Shown: positions 26,041 to 34,088, numbered from the stretch's first letter. The stretch is 47,088 nt of DNA from Neisseria sp. (GCA_030538415.1 JAUNTY010000018.1:1-47088); one strand, 5' to 3'. Made by a program: numbers and translations. The notes: generated by a model not told the origin, from the sequence alone.

Positions 26041-26373
26041 ATGAAGACTTTGAATACCCTCGCCGAAATCGACGCCCATATTGCCACGCACCGCCTGAGC
26101 CTGCTGTATGTGGTGTCGCGCGGCTGCGGCATCTGCCACGCGGTCGAGCCGAAGCTGGAGCGGGTATTGCAAACGCTGCCGAAAATCGCCGCTGCGCGAG
26201 CGGATGCGGCGGATTTGCCCGAATTGGCGGGGCGCTTTCATGTATTGACTGCGCCGGTGGTGATGCTGTTTGCCGACGGGCGCGAGGTGTGGCGGGCGGC
26301 GAAATTTGTTTATATGAACGAGCTGGAGAAAACGCTGGCTTTGTGGGCGGCAGAGTATGGCGAGACCGTCTGA
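26041..26373 (+). CDS. Thioredoxin-fold protein with CGIC active site
   Basis: A 110-residue thioredoxin-like protein with no signal peptide, so probably cytoplasmic. The redox motif is SRGCGICHAVEPKLE at about residues 26-40, with CxxC as C-G-I-C rather than C-G-P-C. The cis-proline region LTAPVVMLFADGREV is at about 70-84. I choose the ATG at 26041; a second in-frame ATG at 26032 is possible, while the longer frame at 25954 runs through the ileS terminator. The stop codon TGA is part of a variant DUS (ACCGTCTGAA). The gene's tail is duplicated downstream (see 26508-26682). Its partner is unknown. Confidence 0.8.
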   Translation: MKTLNTLAEIDAHIATHRLSLLYVVSRGCGICHAVEPKLERVLQTLPKIAAARADAADLPELAGRFHVLTAPVVMLFADGREVWRAAKFVYMNELEKTLALWAAEYGETV

Positions 26374-26507
26374 AAACCAACCGTTGTTCGACAAAACCAA
26401 CAGTAGCGTGGGCTTTGCCCACGGAATATTGCCGTGTGACATAGCGGTATAAAGTATTGGTTAAAAAATAAAAACGTGGGCGGAGCCCACGCTACGAGTC
26501 GGCGGTA
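26332..26507 (+). repeat. First unit of a ~176-bp tandem duplication
   Basis: This unit runs from the ACGCTGGCTTTGTGGGC near the end of the thioredoxin-like gene through a small inverted-repeat element. The second unit is at 26508-26682. The 26374-26795 gap contains no other gene. Confidence 0.75.
26403..26495. mobile_element. Small inverted-repeat element, copy 1 (GTAGCGTGGGC ends)
   Basis: It begins GTAGCGTGGGCTTTGCCCACG and ends CGTGGGCGGAGCCCACGCTAC. Each end is itself a small hairpin and together they form terminal inverted repeats. It is 93 bp long and non-coding. Confidence 0.65.
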
Positions 26508-26682
26508 ACGCTGGCTTTGTGGGCATCGGCGTATGGCGAGGCCGTCTGAAAGCCCAAAATCATTGTTCGCCATGCAAACCAATAGTAGCGTGGGCTCTGC
26601 CCGCGAACCAGTGCCGTGTGACATAGCGGTATAAAATGTTGGCTAACAATTTAAATTAAAACGTGGGCGGAGCCCACGCTAC
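26508..26682 (+). pseudogene. Second unit: duplicated tail of the thioredoxin-like gene plus element copy 2
   Basis: ACGCTGGCTTTGTGGGC...TATGGCGAGGCCGTCTGAA repeats the last ~14 codons of the upstream thioredoxin-like gene with small changes, then the post-stop sequence, then a second GTAGCGTGGGC element (26585-26682). The gene piece lacks a start and is not functional. Confidence 0.7.
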
Positions 26683-26795
26683 GGTCTGAGGCCGTCTGAA
26701 AAAATAACAAAAAGATATATGTGAAACGCATTTCAGACGGCCTTGGCGGCTTGAGGCCGTCTGAATCCTAAATCATTACCAATCAGGACACAATC

Positions 26796-27491
26796 ATGAA
26801 TACAGATGCTGCGGTGTTGCTGTCCGCCCACGGCCTCACGCGCGTGGCGGAAGAGGGCAAGGTGTTGCTCCAGCCTGCGGATTTCAGCGTGTGCGCGGGC
26901 GACAAAATCGGCGTGGAAGGCGCTTCGGGCAGCGGCAAGAGCGTGTTGCTGCGCACGATGGCGCTGCTCGATTGGCCAAACGGCGGGGAATTGCGCTGGC
27001 AGGGCAAAGCGGTGGCGGGGCGCGCGGCGGCGGAAGCGTATCGCACGCGGGTGGCTTATGTGCGGCAGCAGCCGTCGCTGTTGCCGGGCAGCGTGGCGGA
27101 CAATCTGAATATTCCGTTTACGCTGGCGGCGTATCGCGGCCAAAAGCAGGATGAGGCGCGGATTCAGGATATGCTCAAACGCATCGGCCGCACGGCGCAT
27201 TTTCTGGAAGGCGACAGTGCCAATCTTTCCGGCGGCGAGGCGCAATTGGTGTGTCTGATGCGGGTGTTGCAGCTCAATCCGCAAGTGTTGCTGCTGGACG
27301 AGCCGACGGCGGCGCTCGACCCCGAGTCGGCGGAAGCAGTGGAAACACTGGTATATGATTGGCAGCAAAAGCGCGAGCAGGCGGGTGCTTATGTGTGGAT
27401 TTCTCACAGTCCCGAGCAGCTGGCGCGTATTTCGGCAACCGTGTGGCACGTGGCCGCAGGCAAATTAACCGTGGGAGCGCATCATGCATGA
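26796..27491 (+). CDS. fetA: ABC transporter ATP-binding protein, FetA (YbbL) family
   Basis: A 231-residue ATPase of the FetAB putative iron exporter, which in E. coli improves resistance to oxidative stress under iron load. Walker A is EGASGSGKSVLLR at about residues 40-52, the signature LSGGEAQLVCLMRVL at about 147-161, and Walker B VLLLDEPTAALDPES at about 167-181. The length fits the family (~225). The start follows a DUS-rich repeat zone and I see no convincing promoter. It overlaps fetB by 8 bases, so the two subunits are translationally coupled. Confidence 0.87.
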   Translation: MNTDAAVLLSAHGLTRVAEEGKVLLQPADFSVCAGDKIGVEGASGSGKSVLLRTMALLDWPNGGELRWQGKAVAGRAAAEAYRTRVAYVRQQPSLLPGSVADNLNIPFTLAAYRGQKQDEARIQDMLKRIGRTAHFLEGDSANLSGGEAQLVCLMRVLQLNPQVLLLDEPTAALDPESAEAVETLVYDWQQKREQAGAYVWISHSPEQLARISATVWHVAAGKLTVGAHHA

Positions 27492-28278
27492 AGTAAGCTG
27501 GGGTGATTTGGGCATCGCATCGATTTTGGTGTGCGTGAGCGTGGCGGTGTCGATGTGGCTGCGGCTGGGGCTCACGCGCAAAATCGGCATCGCCGCGGTG
27601 CGCACGGTGGTGCAGCTGACCGCTATCGGTGTGTTGTTGAAATATGTGTTTGCCGCCGAGCATCCGCTTTGGATTGCGGTGATTGTGTTGGTGATGACGC
27701 TCACGGCGGGCTTTTCGGCCAACAGCCGCAGCCGCTACACGTATGCGGGCGAGCGGCGCGATGCGCTGGTGTCGGTATGGGTGACTTCGTGGCTGGTGGC
27801 GGCCATCGGCCTGTTTGCGGTATTGCATGTGAAGCCGTGGTATTCGGCGCAGTTTGTGATTCCGATTTTGGGCATGATTCTGGGCAACACCCTGAATGCA
27901 GTGGCGCTCACGTTTGACCGGCTCACGCAGGCGCTGGCGCAGCAGCGCGGCCAAATCGAAATGATGCTCTCGCTGGGCGCCACGCCTTGGGAGGCGTTTG
28001 AAGACATCGCGCGCCAGTCGGTCGGCGCGGGCATGCTGCCGACCATCAACAGCATGACGGTGGTCGGCATCGTAAGCCTGCCGGGCATGATGACCGGTCA
28101 GATTTTGGCGGGCGGCGCGCCGGAGCAGGCGGTGCGCTATCAGATTGTGGTGATGTTTTTCATGTGCGCGGCCTCGGCGCTCGGCAGTATGCTGGCGGCC
28201 TGGTCGGTATACCGGCGCTTTTTCGATGCCAATGCCTGCTTTTCACCGGCCAAATTGCAGCGACAAAAACATGAATAA
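27484..28278 (+). CDS. fetB: ABC transporter permease, FetB (YbbM) family
   Basis: A 264-residue inner-membrane permease paired with FetA, overlapping it at ATGCATGA. Seven or so hydrophobic segments are visible. The family core GLTRKIGIAAVRTVVQL (about residues 29-45), ILGMILGNTLNAVALTFDRL (about 127-146) and SLPGMMTGQILAGG (about 198-211) match the UPF0014/FetB family. The stop TAA is immediately followed by the TAGTCGG end of a Correia-type repeat, so the element abuts or supplies the end of the gene. The C-terminal tail KLQRQKHE may therefore be recent. Confidence 0.87.
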   Translation: MHEVSWGDLGIASILVCVSVAVSMWLRLGLTRKIGIAAVRTVVQLTAIGVLLKYVFAAEHPLWIAVIVLVMTLTAGFSANSRSRYTYAGERRDALVSVWVTSWLVAAIGLFAVLHVKPWYSAQFVIPILGMILGNTLNAVALTFDRLTQALAQQRGQIEMMLSLGATPWEAFEDIARQSVGAGMLPTINSMTVVGIVSLPGMMTGQILAGGAPEQAVRYQIVVMFFMCAASALGSMLAAWSVYRRFFDANACFSPAKLQRQKHE

Positions 28279-28488
28279 TAGTCGGAGAAATGAGATTCTG
28301 ATACAAGGTGGCGAACCGCAGGCAGTAAAGATAGTACGACAAGGCGAGCCAAGGCCGTAGCAGAAACTCATTTCTTCGACTATAGTCAGGAAAATTAATT
28401 TTTAATACAAGGCGGCGAGCCGCAGACAGTACAGACAGTACGGCTAGGCGAGCCAACGCAGTAGTAAAAGTTAAGTTTCCTGACTATA
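28276..28488 (-). repeat. Two tandem Correia-type repeats sharing a TATA junction
   Basis: Element one (28276-28384) has ends TAGTCGGAGAAATGAG and CTCATTTCTTCGACTATA. Element two (28381-28488) has ends TATAGTCAGGAAAATTAA and TTAAGTTTCCTGACTATA. Both carry the Correia-like core CCGCAGACAGTACAGACAGT (second) or its variant (first), in minus orientation. They share four bases, TATA. They fill the gap between fetB and lspA. Confidence 0.8.
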
Positions 28489-28588
28489 TAACGGCGCGGG
28501 GCTTTCAGACGGCCTTTACACGAATTAGCCCCATCGCAGTATGAATCGGGTAAAATGCGGGCTTTGATTGATATAGGCCGTCTGAAAG

Positions 28589-29080
28589 ATGTCTCACAAA
28601 AAAAGCGCGAAAATCCAATACTGGCTGCTGGCTGTTTTTGCCATTATTGCCGATCAGGTTTCCAAACTGGCGGTGTTGAAATATTTCGATTACGGCGAGC
28701 GTTTGAATATTATCCCCGATTTCTTCGACCTGACGCTGCTCTACAATCCCGGCGCGGCGTTCAGCTTTCTGGCCGATGCGGGCGGCTGGCAGAAATATTT
28801 CTTTCTGATTCTGGCGGTGGTGATTTGCAGCTATCTGGCGCGCGCGATTGTGAAAGACGACTTCGGCCTGTGGGGCAAAACCGGCGCGGCGATGATTATC
28901 GGCGGCGCCATCGGTAATGTCATCGACCGCCTGCAACACGGCCATGTGGTGGATTATCTGCTGTTTTACTGGCAAAACTGGTATTACCCCGCCTTTAACG
29001 TGGCCGACAGCTTTATCTGCGTGGGTGCAGTGCTGCTGGTAATTGACGGTTTCAAACATAAGAAAGACAAGGCCGTCTGA
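28589..29080 (+). CDS. lspA: Lipoprotein signal peptidase (signal peptidase II)
   Basis: A 163-residue inner-membrane aspartyl protease that removes signal peptides from diacylglyceryl-prolipoproteins. It has four membrane helices. The catalytic aspartates are in GNVIDRLQHGHVVDYLL (about residues 111-127) and FNVADSFICVGAVLL (about 136-150). The DQ motif AIIADQVSKLAVL is at about 18-30. The start is preceded by a DUS ending 2 bases before the ATG. The last codons and the stop (AAG GCC GTC TGA, giving -KAV) are a DUS, so the uptake sequence encodes the C-terminus. It serves all lipoproteins, including two in this window. Confidence 0.95.
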   Translation: MSHKKSAKIQYWLLAVFAIIADQVSKLAVLKYFDYGERLNIIPDFFDLTLLYNPGAAFSFLADAGGWQKYFFLILAVVICSYLARAIVKDDFGLWGKTGAAMIIGGAIGNVIDRLQHGHVVDYLLFYWQNWYYPAFNVADSFICVGAVLLVIDGFKHKKDKAV

Positions 29081-29106
29081 ACACGTTTGCGGTAACAGGA
29101 GGGCGG

Positions 29107-30180
29107 ATGGAAAAACACCTGAAAAAACTGCTGGCGGAAAAAGACAGCATCCGCAGCATTAACCTTTCCCGTTTGCATCTGGATCAAGTGCCGGAGGCAT
29201 TGCGCGGTTGCACGAAGCTGGAAAATATCTCGCTGGCGGAAAACGACATCCGAACTTTTCCGGCCTGGCTGTTTGAGCTGCCGGCATTGAAAAAACTGGA
29301 TATTTCGTTCAATCCAAATGCCGTTATCCCAAAGGCGCTCGCCAAGGCACAGGGGCTGGAAAAGCTGGTAATTTCCGCACCGCAGGATAAAGTGTTGCCA
29401 CAGGCGGTGCTGCAGTTGACAAAGTTGAAGACCCTGCACATTTCCGGAACGCTGGCAGCATTGCCCGACGGCTTGTTTGCGCTTGAAAACCTGCAGGAAA
29501 TCGAGCTTTTCGAGACGGAGCTGACCACCATCCCCGCAGGCATTGCGCGTTTGCCGAAGCTGAAAAAGTTTTCGATGATGCAGTTTTGGTTTTCCGAGCG
29601 CTTGGCGGTTGTCGATGTGGAAGACATGTTTGACAAACTCAGCCGCTGTGCCGCGCTGCGGGTGCTGCATTTGAACATCGTGAATATGGGCGTGCTGCCC
29701 GACAATATCGGACTTTTGCGGCAGCTTCGCGAATTGAATCTGAATAGCAACGGTTTGCAGCAAATGCCGACGGGGCTCTTTGAACTGGCCGGTTTGCGGA
29801 TATTGGATTTGGGGATGAATGATTTCAAATATATTCCCAAAGAAATTGCCCGCCTGACCCAACTGAAAACCTTGATTATCCATTCCAACCATTCGCCGCC
29901 ACTGGACACCCGCAACCTGTGGCAGCGGATTGCGGTATTCGAACATCTGGAAACACTGGCATTATGGAGCTGTCAGGCTAAAATGGAGATTCCCGAAGCA
30001 ATTTCGGCGTTGAAAAAGCTAAAATCGCTGGATGTGGACAACAATAAAATCACCCGGCTGCCGAAATCGCTCGAAAAAATGGTGTGGCTGCAAAAGCTGC
30101 GCATCTCAACCAATCTGCTGCCGCCAAGCGAAACCGAACGCTTGCGGGCGGCTTTGCCGAATACCCGGATAACGGCGTAA
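29107..30180 (+). CDS. Leucine-rich-repeat protein, function unknown
   Basis: A 357-residue cytoplasmic-looking protein with no signal peptide or membrane helix, preceded by a strong AGGAGGG. After a charged N-terminus (MEKHLKKLLAEKDSI) it consists of about a dozen leucine-rich repeats of ~23 residues, for example LPALKKLDISFNPNAVIPKA, LRQLRELNLNSNGLQQMPTG and LKKLKSLDVDNNKITRLPKS. The LxxLxLxxNxLxxLP pattern resembles the bacterial/plant-type class. No attached enzymatic domain is visible. Such proteins usually bind other proteins. It sits between lspA and ispH, which are normally close neighbours, so it may be an insertion. Confidence 0.85.
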   Translation: MEKHLKKLLAEKDSIRSINLSRLHLDQVPEALRGCTKLENISLAENDIRTFPAWLFELPALKKLDISFNPNAVIPKALAKAQGLEKLVISAPQDKVLPQAVLQLTKLKTLHISGTLAALPDGLFALENLQEIELFETELTTIPAGIARLPKLKKFSMMQFWFSERLAVVDVEDMFDKLSRCAALRVLHLNIVNMGVLPDNIGLLRQLRELNLNSNGLQQMPTGLFELAGLRILDLGMNDFKYIPKEIARLTQLKTLIIHSNHSPPLDTRNLWQRIAVFEHLETLALWSCQAKMEIPEAISALKKLKSLDVDNNKITRLPKSLEKMVWLQKLRISTNLLPPSETERLRAALPNTRITA

Positions 30181-30259
30181 AAGGCCGTCAGGCATATGCT
30201 TTGCCGGCAACTGCTGTTATGATGCTTGCCTGATTACAGTTATTTTTAAGCATGCTCTC

Positions 30260-30634
30260 ATGAACACCCGCAACCAACTGCCGCTGATTTATTCCTGCTC
30301 GGGCTGCTCCGATGTGGCGCAGCTGGCCAACGATACCGCGCTTTCGCTCGACCATGCCGGCGAGTTTGAAATGTCGTGCATTGCCGGAGTGGGCGGCAAA
30401 GTGCCGTCGCTGGTGAAAAAGGCGCAGTCGGGCAGGCCGCTGCTGGCGATAGACGGCTGCCAGCTGCATTGCGCCAGCTCGTGTCTGGAAAATGTCGGCG
30501 TTACGCCCGATGTGCATGTGCGCCTGTATGAGATGGGTTATAAAAAGCGCTTCGGCAAAAGCTATTCTGAGGATACGGTGGCCGAAGTATATGATTATGT
30601 CTTGCAGCAAAAAGCATTGCTGCCCGAAAAATAA
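30260..30634 (+). CDS. DGC-domain putative zinc-binding protein
   Basis: A 124-residue protein of the small 'DGC' family of predicted zinc-binding proteins. Conserved cysteines occur in YSCSGCSDVAQLAND (about residues 11-25), FEMSCIAGVGG (about 38-48), and AIDGCQLHCASSCLENVG (about 67-84); the DGC triplet names the family. The even spread of CxxC and single Cys suggests a structural metal site. The function is unknown. It lies 79 bases after the LRR gene and 53 bases before ispH and may be co-transcribed with them. It could relate to metal or Fe-S handling, but that is inference. Confidence 0.75.
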   Translation: MNTRNQLPLIYSCSGCSDVAQLANDTALSLDHAGEFEMSCIAGVGGKVPSLVKKAQSGRPLLAIDGCQLHCASSCLENVGVTPDVHVRLYEMGYKKRFGKSYSEDTVAEVYDYVLQQKALLPEK

Positions 30635-30687
30635 ACAGGCCGTCTGAAAGCCTGTTGCACACATCCGACCATTCCTGAAAACAAGAT

Positions 30688-31626
30688 ATGAACGATAAAA
30701 CCATTATGCTGGCCAATCCGCGCGGTTTCTGCGCCGGAGTTGACCGCGCCATCAGCATTGTCGAGCGCGCGCTGGAAGAATACGGCGCGCCGATTTATGT
30801 GCGTCACGAAGTGGTGCACAATAAATTCGTGGTGGACAACCTGCGCGAAAAAGGCGCGATTTTTATTGAAGAATTGAACGATGTGCCCGAGGGCGCGACG
30901 CTGATTTACTCGGCGCACGGCGTTTCCAAAGCGGTGCAAGAGGAAGCGGCGGCGCGCGGTTTCCGCGTGTTTGACGCCACTTGCCCGCTGGTGACCAAAG
31001 TGCACAAAGAAGTCGACCGACTCGATGCGCAAGGCTATCAGATTATCATGATCGGCCACAAAGGCCACCCGGAAGTGGAAGGTACGATGGGGCAACTTTC
31101 CGACGGCGCGATGTTGTTGGTGGAAACGGTGGAAGATGTCGCCAAACTGCAAGTGGCCGATCCCGACAAGCTCTCGCACGTGAGCCAAACCACGCTGTCG
31201 GTCGATGAAACCCGTGACATCATCGAAGCCTTGAAAGCGCGTTTTCCGAATATCCGCAGCCCGCACAAAGAAGACATCTGCTACGCCACCACCAACCGCC
31301 AAGAGGCGGTGAAAGCGCTGGCGGCGGAATGCGACATTGTGATCGTGGTCGGCTCGCCCAATTCCTCCAACAGCAACCGTTTGCGCGAAGTGGCGGCGCT
31401 GCTCGGGGTGGATGCCTATATGGTGGATAACGCGGGCTATTTGCAGCAGCAATGGTTTGCAGGCAAGCAAAAAGTCGGCGTCACCGCAGGCGCGTCGGCA
31501 CCGGAAGTGTTGGTGAAAGAAGTGATCGCCACTATTGACGGCTGGGGTTTCAATACCGTGCGCGAGGGCGAGGGCGCGGAGGAGAGCATCGTATTTGTGT
31601 TGCCGAAAGCCTTGCGTAAGGAATAA
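30688..31626 (+). CDS. ispH: 4-Hydroxy-3-methylbut-2-enyl diphosphate reductase
   Basis: A 312-residue Fe-S enzyme performing the last step of the MEP pathway, making IPP and DMAPP. The three cluster cysteines are visible in [13 protein letters not shown] (Cys at about residue 13), [12 protein letters not shown] (about 97) and [11 protein letters not shown] (about 198). The active-site TTNRQ and [11 protein letters not shown] motifs are intact. The start is an ATG at 30688 with a weak purine-rich upstream. Followed by a DUS hairpin. Its place near lspA matches the common proteobacterial order. Confidence 0.96.
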   Translation: MNDKTIMLANPRGFCAGVDRAISIVERALEEYGAPIYVRHEVVHNKFVVDNLREKGAIFIEELNDVPEGATLIYSAHGVSKAVQEEAAARGFRVFDATCPLVTKVHKEVDRLDAQGYQIIMIGHKGHPEVEGTMGQLSDGAMLLVETVEDVAKLQVADPDKLSHVSQTTLSVDETRDIIEALKARFPNIRSPHKEDICYATTNRQEAVKALAAECDIVIVVGSPNSSNSNRLREVAALLGVDAYMVDNAGYLQQQWFAGKQKVGVTAGASAPEVLVKEVIATIDGWGFNTVREGEGAEESIVFVLPKALRKE

Positions 31627-31642
31627 TGTTGATGGGATTGAC

Positions 31643-31680
31643 AGGCCGTCTGAAAGCCATGGTTGGCTTTCAGACGGCCT
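31643..31680 (+). terminator. DUS hairpin terminator after ispH
   Basis: AGGCCGTCTGAAAGCC and GGCTTTCAGACGGCCT form a perfect 16-bp stem with a 6-base loop. Confidence 0.7.
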
Positions 31681-31696
31681 TGGTTTTGCAAGGTTA

Positions 31697-31912
31697 TATA
31701 GTCGTTCCGTTAGTTTGATACAGTGTTGCTGCGACTTGCCGTACTATCGTGAAAAAACTTAATATCTGCTACGGCGTTGCTGCACCTTGCCGTACTATCT
31801 GTACTGTCTGCGGCTTGCTGCCTTGTCTCAATCTAAATTGAAACGGCTATAGAGTGAAACAACTGAATAACTGATACGGCTTGCCGCCTTGTATGTAGTG
31901 TTATTTTCTCAG
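31697..31912. repeat. Composite of three Correia-type repeat pieces
   Basis: The left end is TATAGTCGTTCCGTTAG. A second left end (CGTGAAAAAACTTAATATC) begins inside the first at about 31747, in the CTAT of its core. A right end ATTGAAACGGCTATA closes at 31851. A third partial unit, TATAGAGTGAAACAACTGA, runs to about 31912. The gap 31627-31952 holds only this and DUS hairpins. Confidence 0.7.
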
Positions 31913-31914
31913 CA

Positions 31915-31950
31915 AGAGGCCGTCTGAAAACTGTTTTTCAGACGGCCTCT
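31915..31950 (-). terminator. DUS hairpin after anmK
   Basis: AGAGGCCGTCTGAAAA and TTTTTCAGACGGCCTCT flank a 3-4 base loop, directly past the minus-strand anmK stop. Confidence 0.65.
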
Positions 31951-31952
31951 TC

Positions 31953-33062
31953 TCATGCGTAATGCCCGGCACCCAAAATACACGCTTTGGCCGCGCCGGT
32001 GGCGTGGTGCGGATTGCTGGGCATGCGGTTGACCCAGCAGGCAGCCAGCCAGCCGAAGGTGGCGGCTTCCACCCATTGCGGGTCGAGGTTGAGCTCGCTG
32101 CTGCTGTGCAGGCGGATATTGTGCAGGGCAAGCCGGGTTTGCAGACGCTGCATCAGCGTGGTGTTGCGGATGCCGCCGCCGCATACATAAACATTTTTTG
32201 CAGAACCGCCATACAGAATAACGGCATCTGCAATACTGATTGCGCTGTATTCGGCCAAAGTGGCGAGCACATCATGCGGATTTTCATTGCCTTGCAGCTG
32301 CGGCAGCAGCCAGCCGAGTGAAAAAAGCTCGCGGCCGGTGCTTTTGGGCGGCGCCTGCCTGAAATAGGGATGGGCGAGCAGTTTGTCCAGCAAGTCGGGC
32401 AACACACGGCCTGCGGCGGCTTTTTCGCCGTTTTTGTCGTAAGGTTGCTGCCAAACGTGTTGCATCCAGGCATCCATCAGCATATTGCCGGGGCCGGTAT
32501 CGAAGCCCCGCGTCGGCGCGTCGGGCGTCAGTATGCTGATGTTGGCAATGCCGCCGATGTTCAACACCACACGGGCTTCGGAGAGGCTGGCAAACAGGGC
32601 TTCGTGAAAGGCGGGCACCAGCGGCGCGCCTTGGCCTCCTGCCGCCAAATCGCGGCTGCGGAAGTCGCCGATGGTGAAAATGCCGCTCAATTCGGCCAAC
32701 AGCGGCAAATCGGCAAGCTGGATGCTGTAGCCGCACTCGGGCGCGTGGCGTATGGTTTGGCCGTGGCAGCCGATGGCGGTGATGTCGGCGGGCGTAAGAT
32801 TTTGAGTTTGCAGCAGCATATCAACGGTGTCGGCATAGAGGCGGCTCAATTCCTGCGACAGCATGATGCTGCGATGCAGCTCGTTGCTGCCGGTGTTTTG
32901 CAAATCCAGCAAGTCGGTTTTCAGACGGCTCGGGTAGGGCAGAAAGGCATGAGCTTCGGCAGCCAGCCAGCGTTTGCCCTGCATGCGGATTAAGACGGCA
33001 TCTACGCCGTCCATGCTGGTGCCCGACATCATGCCGATATAAAGCTGTGTATCCTGATTCAT
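31953..33062 (-). CDS. anmK: Anhydro-N-acetylmuramic acid kinase
   Basis: A 369-residue kinase that cleaves and phosphorylates 1,6-anhydro-MurNAc, returning cell-wall turnover products to the MurNAc-6-P pool in the cytoplasm. The N-terminal phosphate-binding motif IGMMSGTSMDGVDAVLI (about residues 8-24) is diagnostic. The catalytic region GCHGQTIRHAP (about 109-119), RVVLNIGGIANIS (about 161-173) and FDTGPGNMLMDAW (about 191-203) are intact. VYVCGGGIRN near residue 305 is the C-terminal adenosine-binding motif. It carries an internal DUS near 32926. It is monocistronic on the minus strand. Confidence 0.95.
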   Translation of the reverse strand: MNQDTQLYIGMMSGTSMDGVDAVLIRMQGKRWLAAEAHAFLPYPSRLKTDLLDLQNTGSNELHRSIMLSQELSRLYADTVDMLLQTQNLTPADITAIGCHGQTIRHAPECGYSIQLADLPLLAELSGIFTIGDFRSRDLAAGGQGAPLVPAFHEALFASLSEARVVLNIGGIANISILTPDAPTRGFDTGPGNMLMDAWMQHVWQQPYDKNGEKAAAGRVLPDLLDKLLAHPYFRQAPPKSTGRELFSLGWLLPQLQGNENPHDVLATLAEYSAISIADAVILYGGSAKNVYVCGGGIRNTTLMQRLQTRLALHNIRLHSSSELNLDPQWVEAATFGWLAACWVNRMPSNPHHATGAAKACILGAGHYA

Positions 33063-33142
33063 TTGGAGGCCGTCTGAAAGAAAGCGTTATTTTAGCGCGA
33101 TTTGTTTGTGGCCGCCCGATTCTCTTCAGACGGCCTGCAAGA

Positions 33143-33174
33143 AAAAAGCGCATCCCGAATGAGATGCGCTTTTT
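33143..33174. terminator. Rho-independent terminator after cytochrome c5
   Basis: AAAAAGCGCATC and GATGCGCTTTTT form a 12-bp stem with an 8-base loop. The A and T tracts on both sides make it bidirectional; it ends the minus-strand cytochrome gene. Confidence 0.85.
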
Positions 33175-33190
33175 GTTGGCGGAATCTGTT

Positions 33191-34018
33191 TTAGAAGTTG
33201 CCGCCCGATTCGTTCACCATGTAGACAACTGCCGCTTTGACTTCATCGTCGGTCAGGCCTGCATTGCCGCCTTTGGGTGGCATAAAGCCGCCGTCGGGGC
33301 CGGTGTAGCCGTCGATTGCGTGTTTGAACAGGGTTTCTTTGCCTTGTTTGATACGGGCTGTCCAATCGTCTTTATGGGTGATTTTCGGAGAAAACGGAAT
33401 GGCTGAGGTGGCCGAGTGGCAGGCCATGCACAAGCCGTCGAATACTTTTTTACCGTCGGCTCCGCCTGCGGCGGCTACCGGCGCGGCGTCGGTAGCGGCG
33501 CCCGAGGCATCGGAAGCTGCGGCATCAGCAGCCGCGCCTGCGGCAGGCTCTGCAAAATTGCCGCCCGACTGGTTGGTCATGTAGACGATGGCGCGTTTGA
33601 GCTCGTCGTCGGTCAAGTCGGCCGCGCCGCCTTTGGCCGGCATGGCGTTAAAGCCGTTGAGTGCGTGGTTGAACAGGGTATCGAAGCCTTGCGCAATACG
33701 CGGCGCCCATTCGGCGTTGTGGGTGATTTTGGGAGAATTGGGGACGACGCTGTCGGCGGCGTGGCACTGGATGCAGACTTTGTTGAAGATTTGCTCGCCG
33801 GTGCGCTCGCCAACCGGGGTGCCGTCGCCCATGGTCACGTTGCCGACCGGCATGATGCGGGTTTCGGTGGCGGATTGGGTGGTTTCTTCAACATCGCTGT
33901 AATAGCCGCTGGTAGCCAGTTTCACCAGTAAAAACAGGACTGCAAGCAGAATAACGATACCGCCCAGAAGGGTGAACAATGCAGAGCCTCGGGCTTTATT
34001 GTTGTTAAGTTGATTCAT
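33191..34018 (-). CDS. Di-haem cytochrome c5-family protein, membrane-anchored
   Basis: A 275-residue cytochrome. A single membrane helix (about residues 13-33, LFTLLGGIVILLAVLFLLVKL) anchors it with the rest in the periplasm. Two similar class I haem domains follow, each with a CxxCH: CIQCH at about residue 86 and CMACH at about 197, with distal methionines in NAMPAKGGAADLTDDE and FMPPKGGNAGLTDDE. An Ala/Asp/Gly-rich linker of about 30 residues joins them. This is the two-domain c5 architecture known in Neisseria as an electron donor to cbb3 oxidase and nitrite reductase. It would functionally match ccoGH nearby. A 20-bp palindrome lies 50 bases upstream. Confidence 0.88.
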   Translation of the reverse strand: MNQLNNNKARGSALFTLLGGIVILLAVLFLLVKLATSGYYSDVEETTQSATETRIMPVGNVTMGDGTPVGERTGEQIFNKVCIQCHAADSVVPNSPKITHNAEWAPRIAQGFDTLFNHALNGFNAMPAKGGAADLTDDELKRAIVYMTNQSGGNFAEPAAGAAADAAASDASGAATDAAPVAAAGGADGKKVFDGLCMACHSATSAIPFSPKITHKDDWTARIKQGKETLFKHAIDGYTGPDGGFMPPKGGNAGLTDDEVKAAVVYMVNESGGNF

Positions 34019-34068
34019 TTGGTTGGCCTCGCCGTTTTGGTAGTTGTGACGAAAAATATTATTCGGAT

Positions 34069-34088
34069 TTGTTAATTTGAATTAACAA
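34069..34088. promoter_or_regulatory. 20-bp operator-like inverted repeat upstream of cytochrome c5
   Basis: TTGTTAATT-TG-AATTAACAA has perfect 9-base arms. It lies 51-70 bases before the start of the minus-strand cytochrome gene, where a repressor or activator could act. The half-sites recall NsrR-like TGTTA/TAACA but the spacing is 8 rather than the 6 I remember, so I do not name a regulator. Confidence 0.5.

Noticed and set aside
30188-30664. Minus-strand 158-codon ORF over the DGC gene
   Set aside because: The plus-strand frame has conserved family motifs (AIDGC, SCSGC). The antisense frame is low-complexity.
34069-34088. Assigning the palindrome to NsrR or FNR
   Set aside because: The half-sites resemble NsrR (TGTTA/TAACA), but the spacer is 8 bases where I recall 6. 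It does not fit TTGAT-N4-ATCAA for FNR. No regulator is named.
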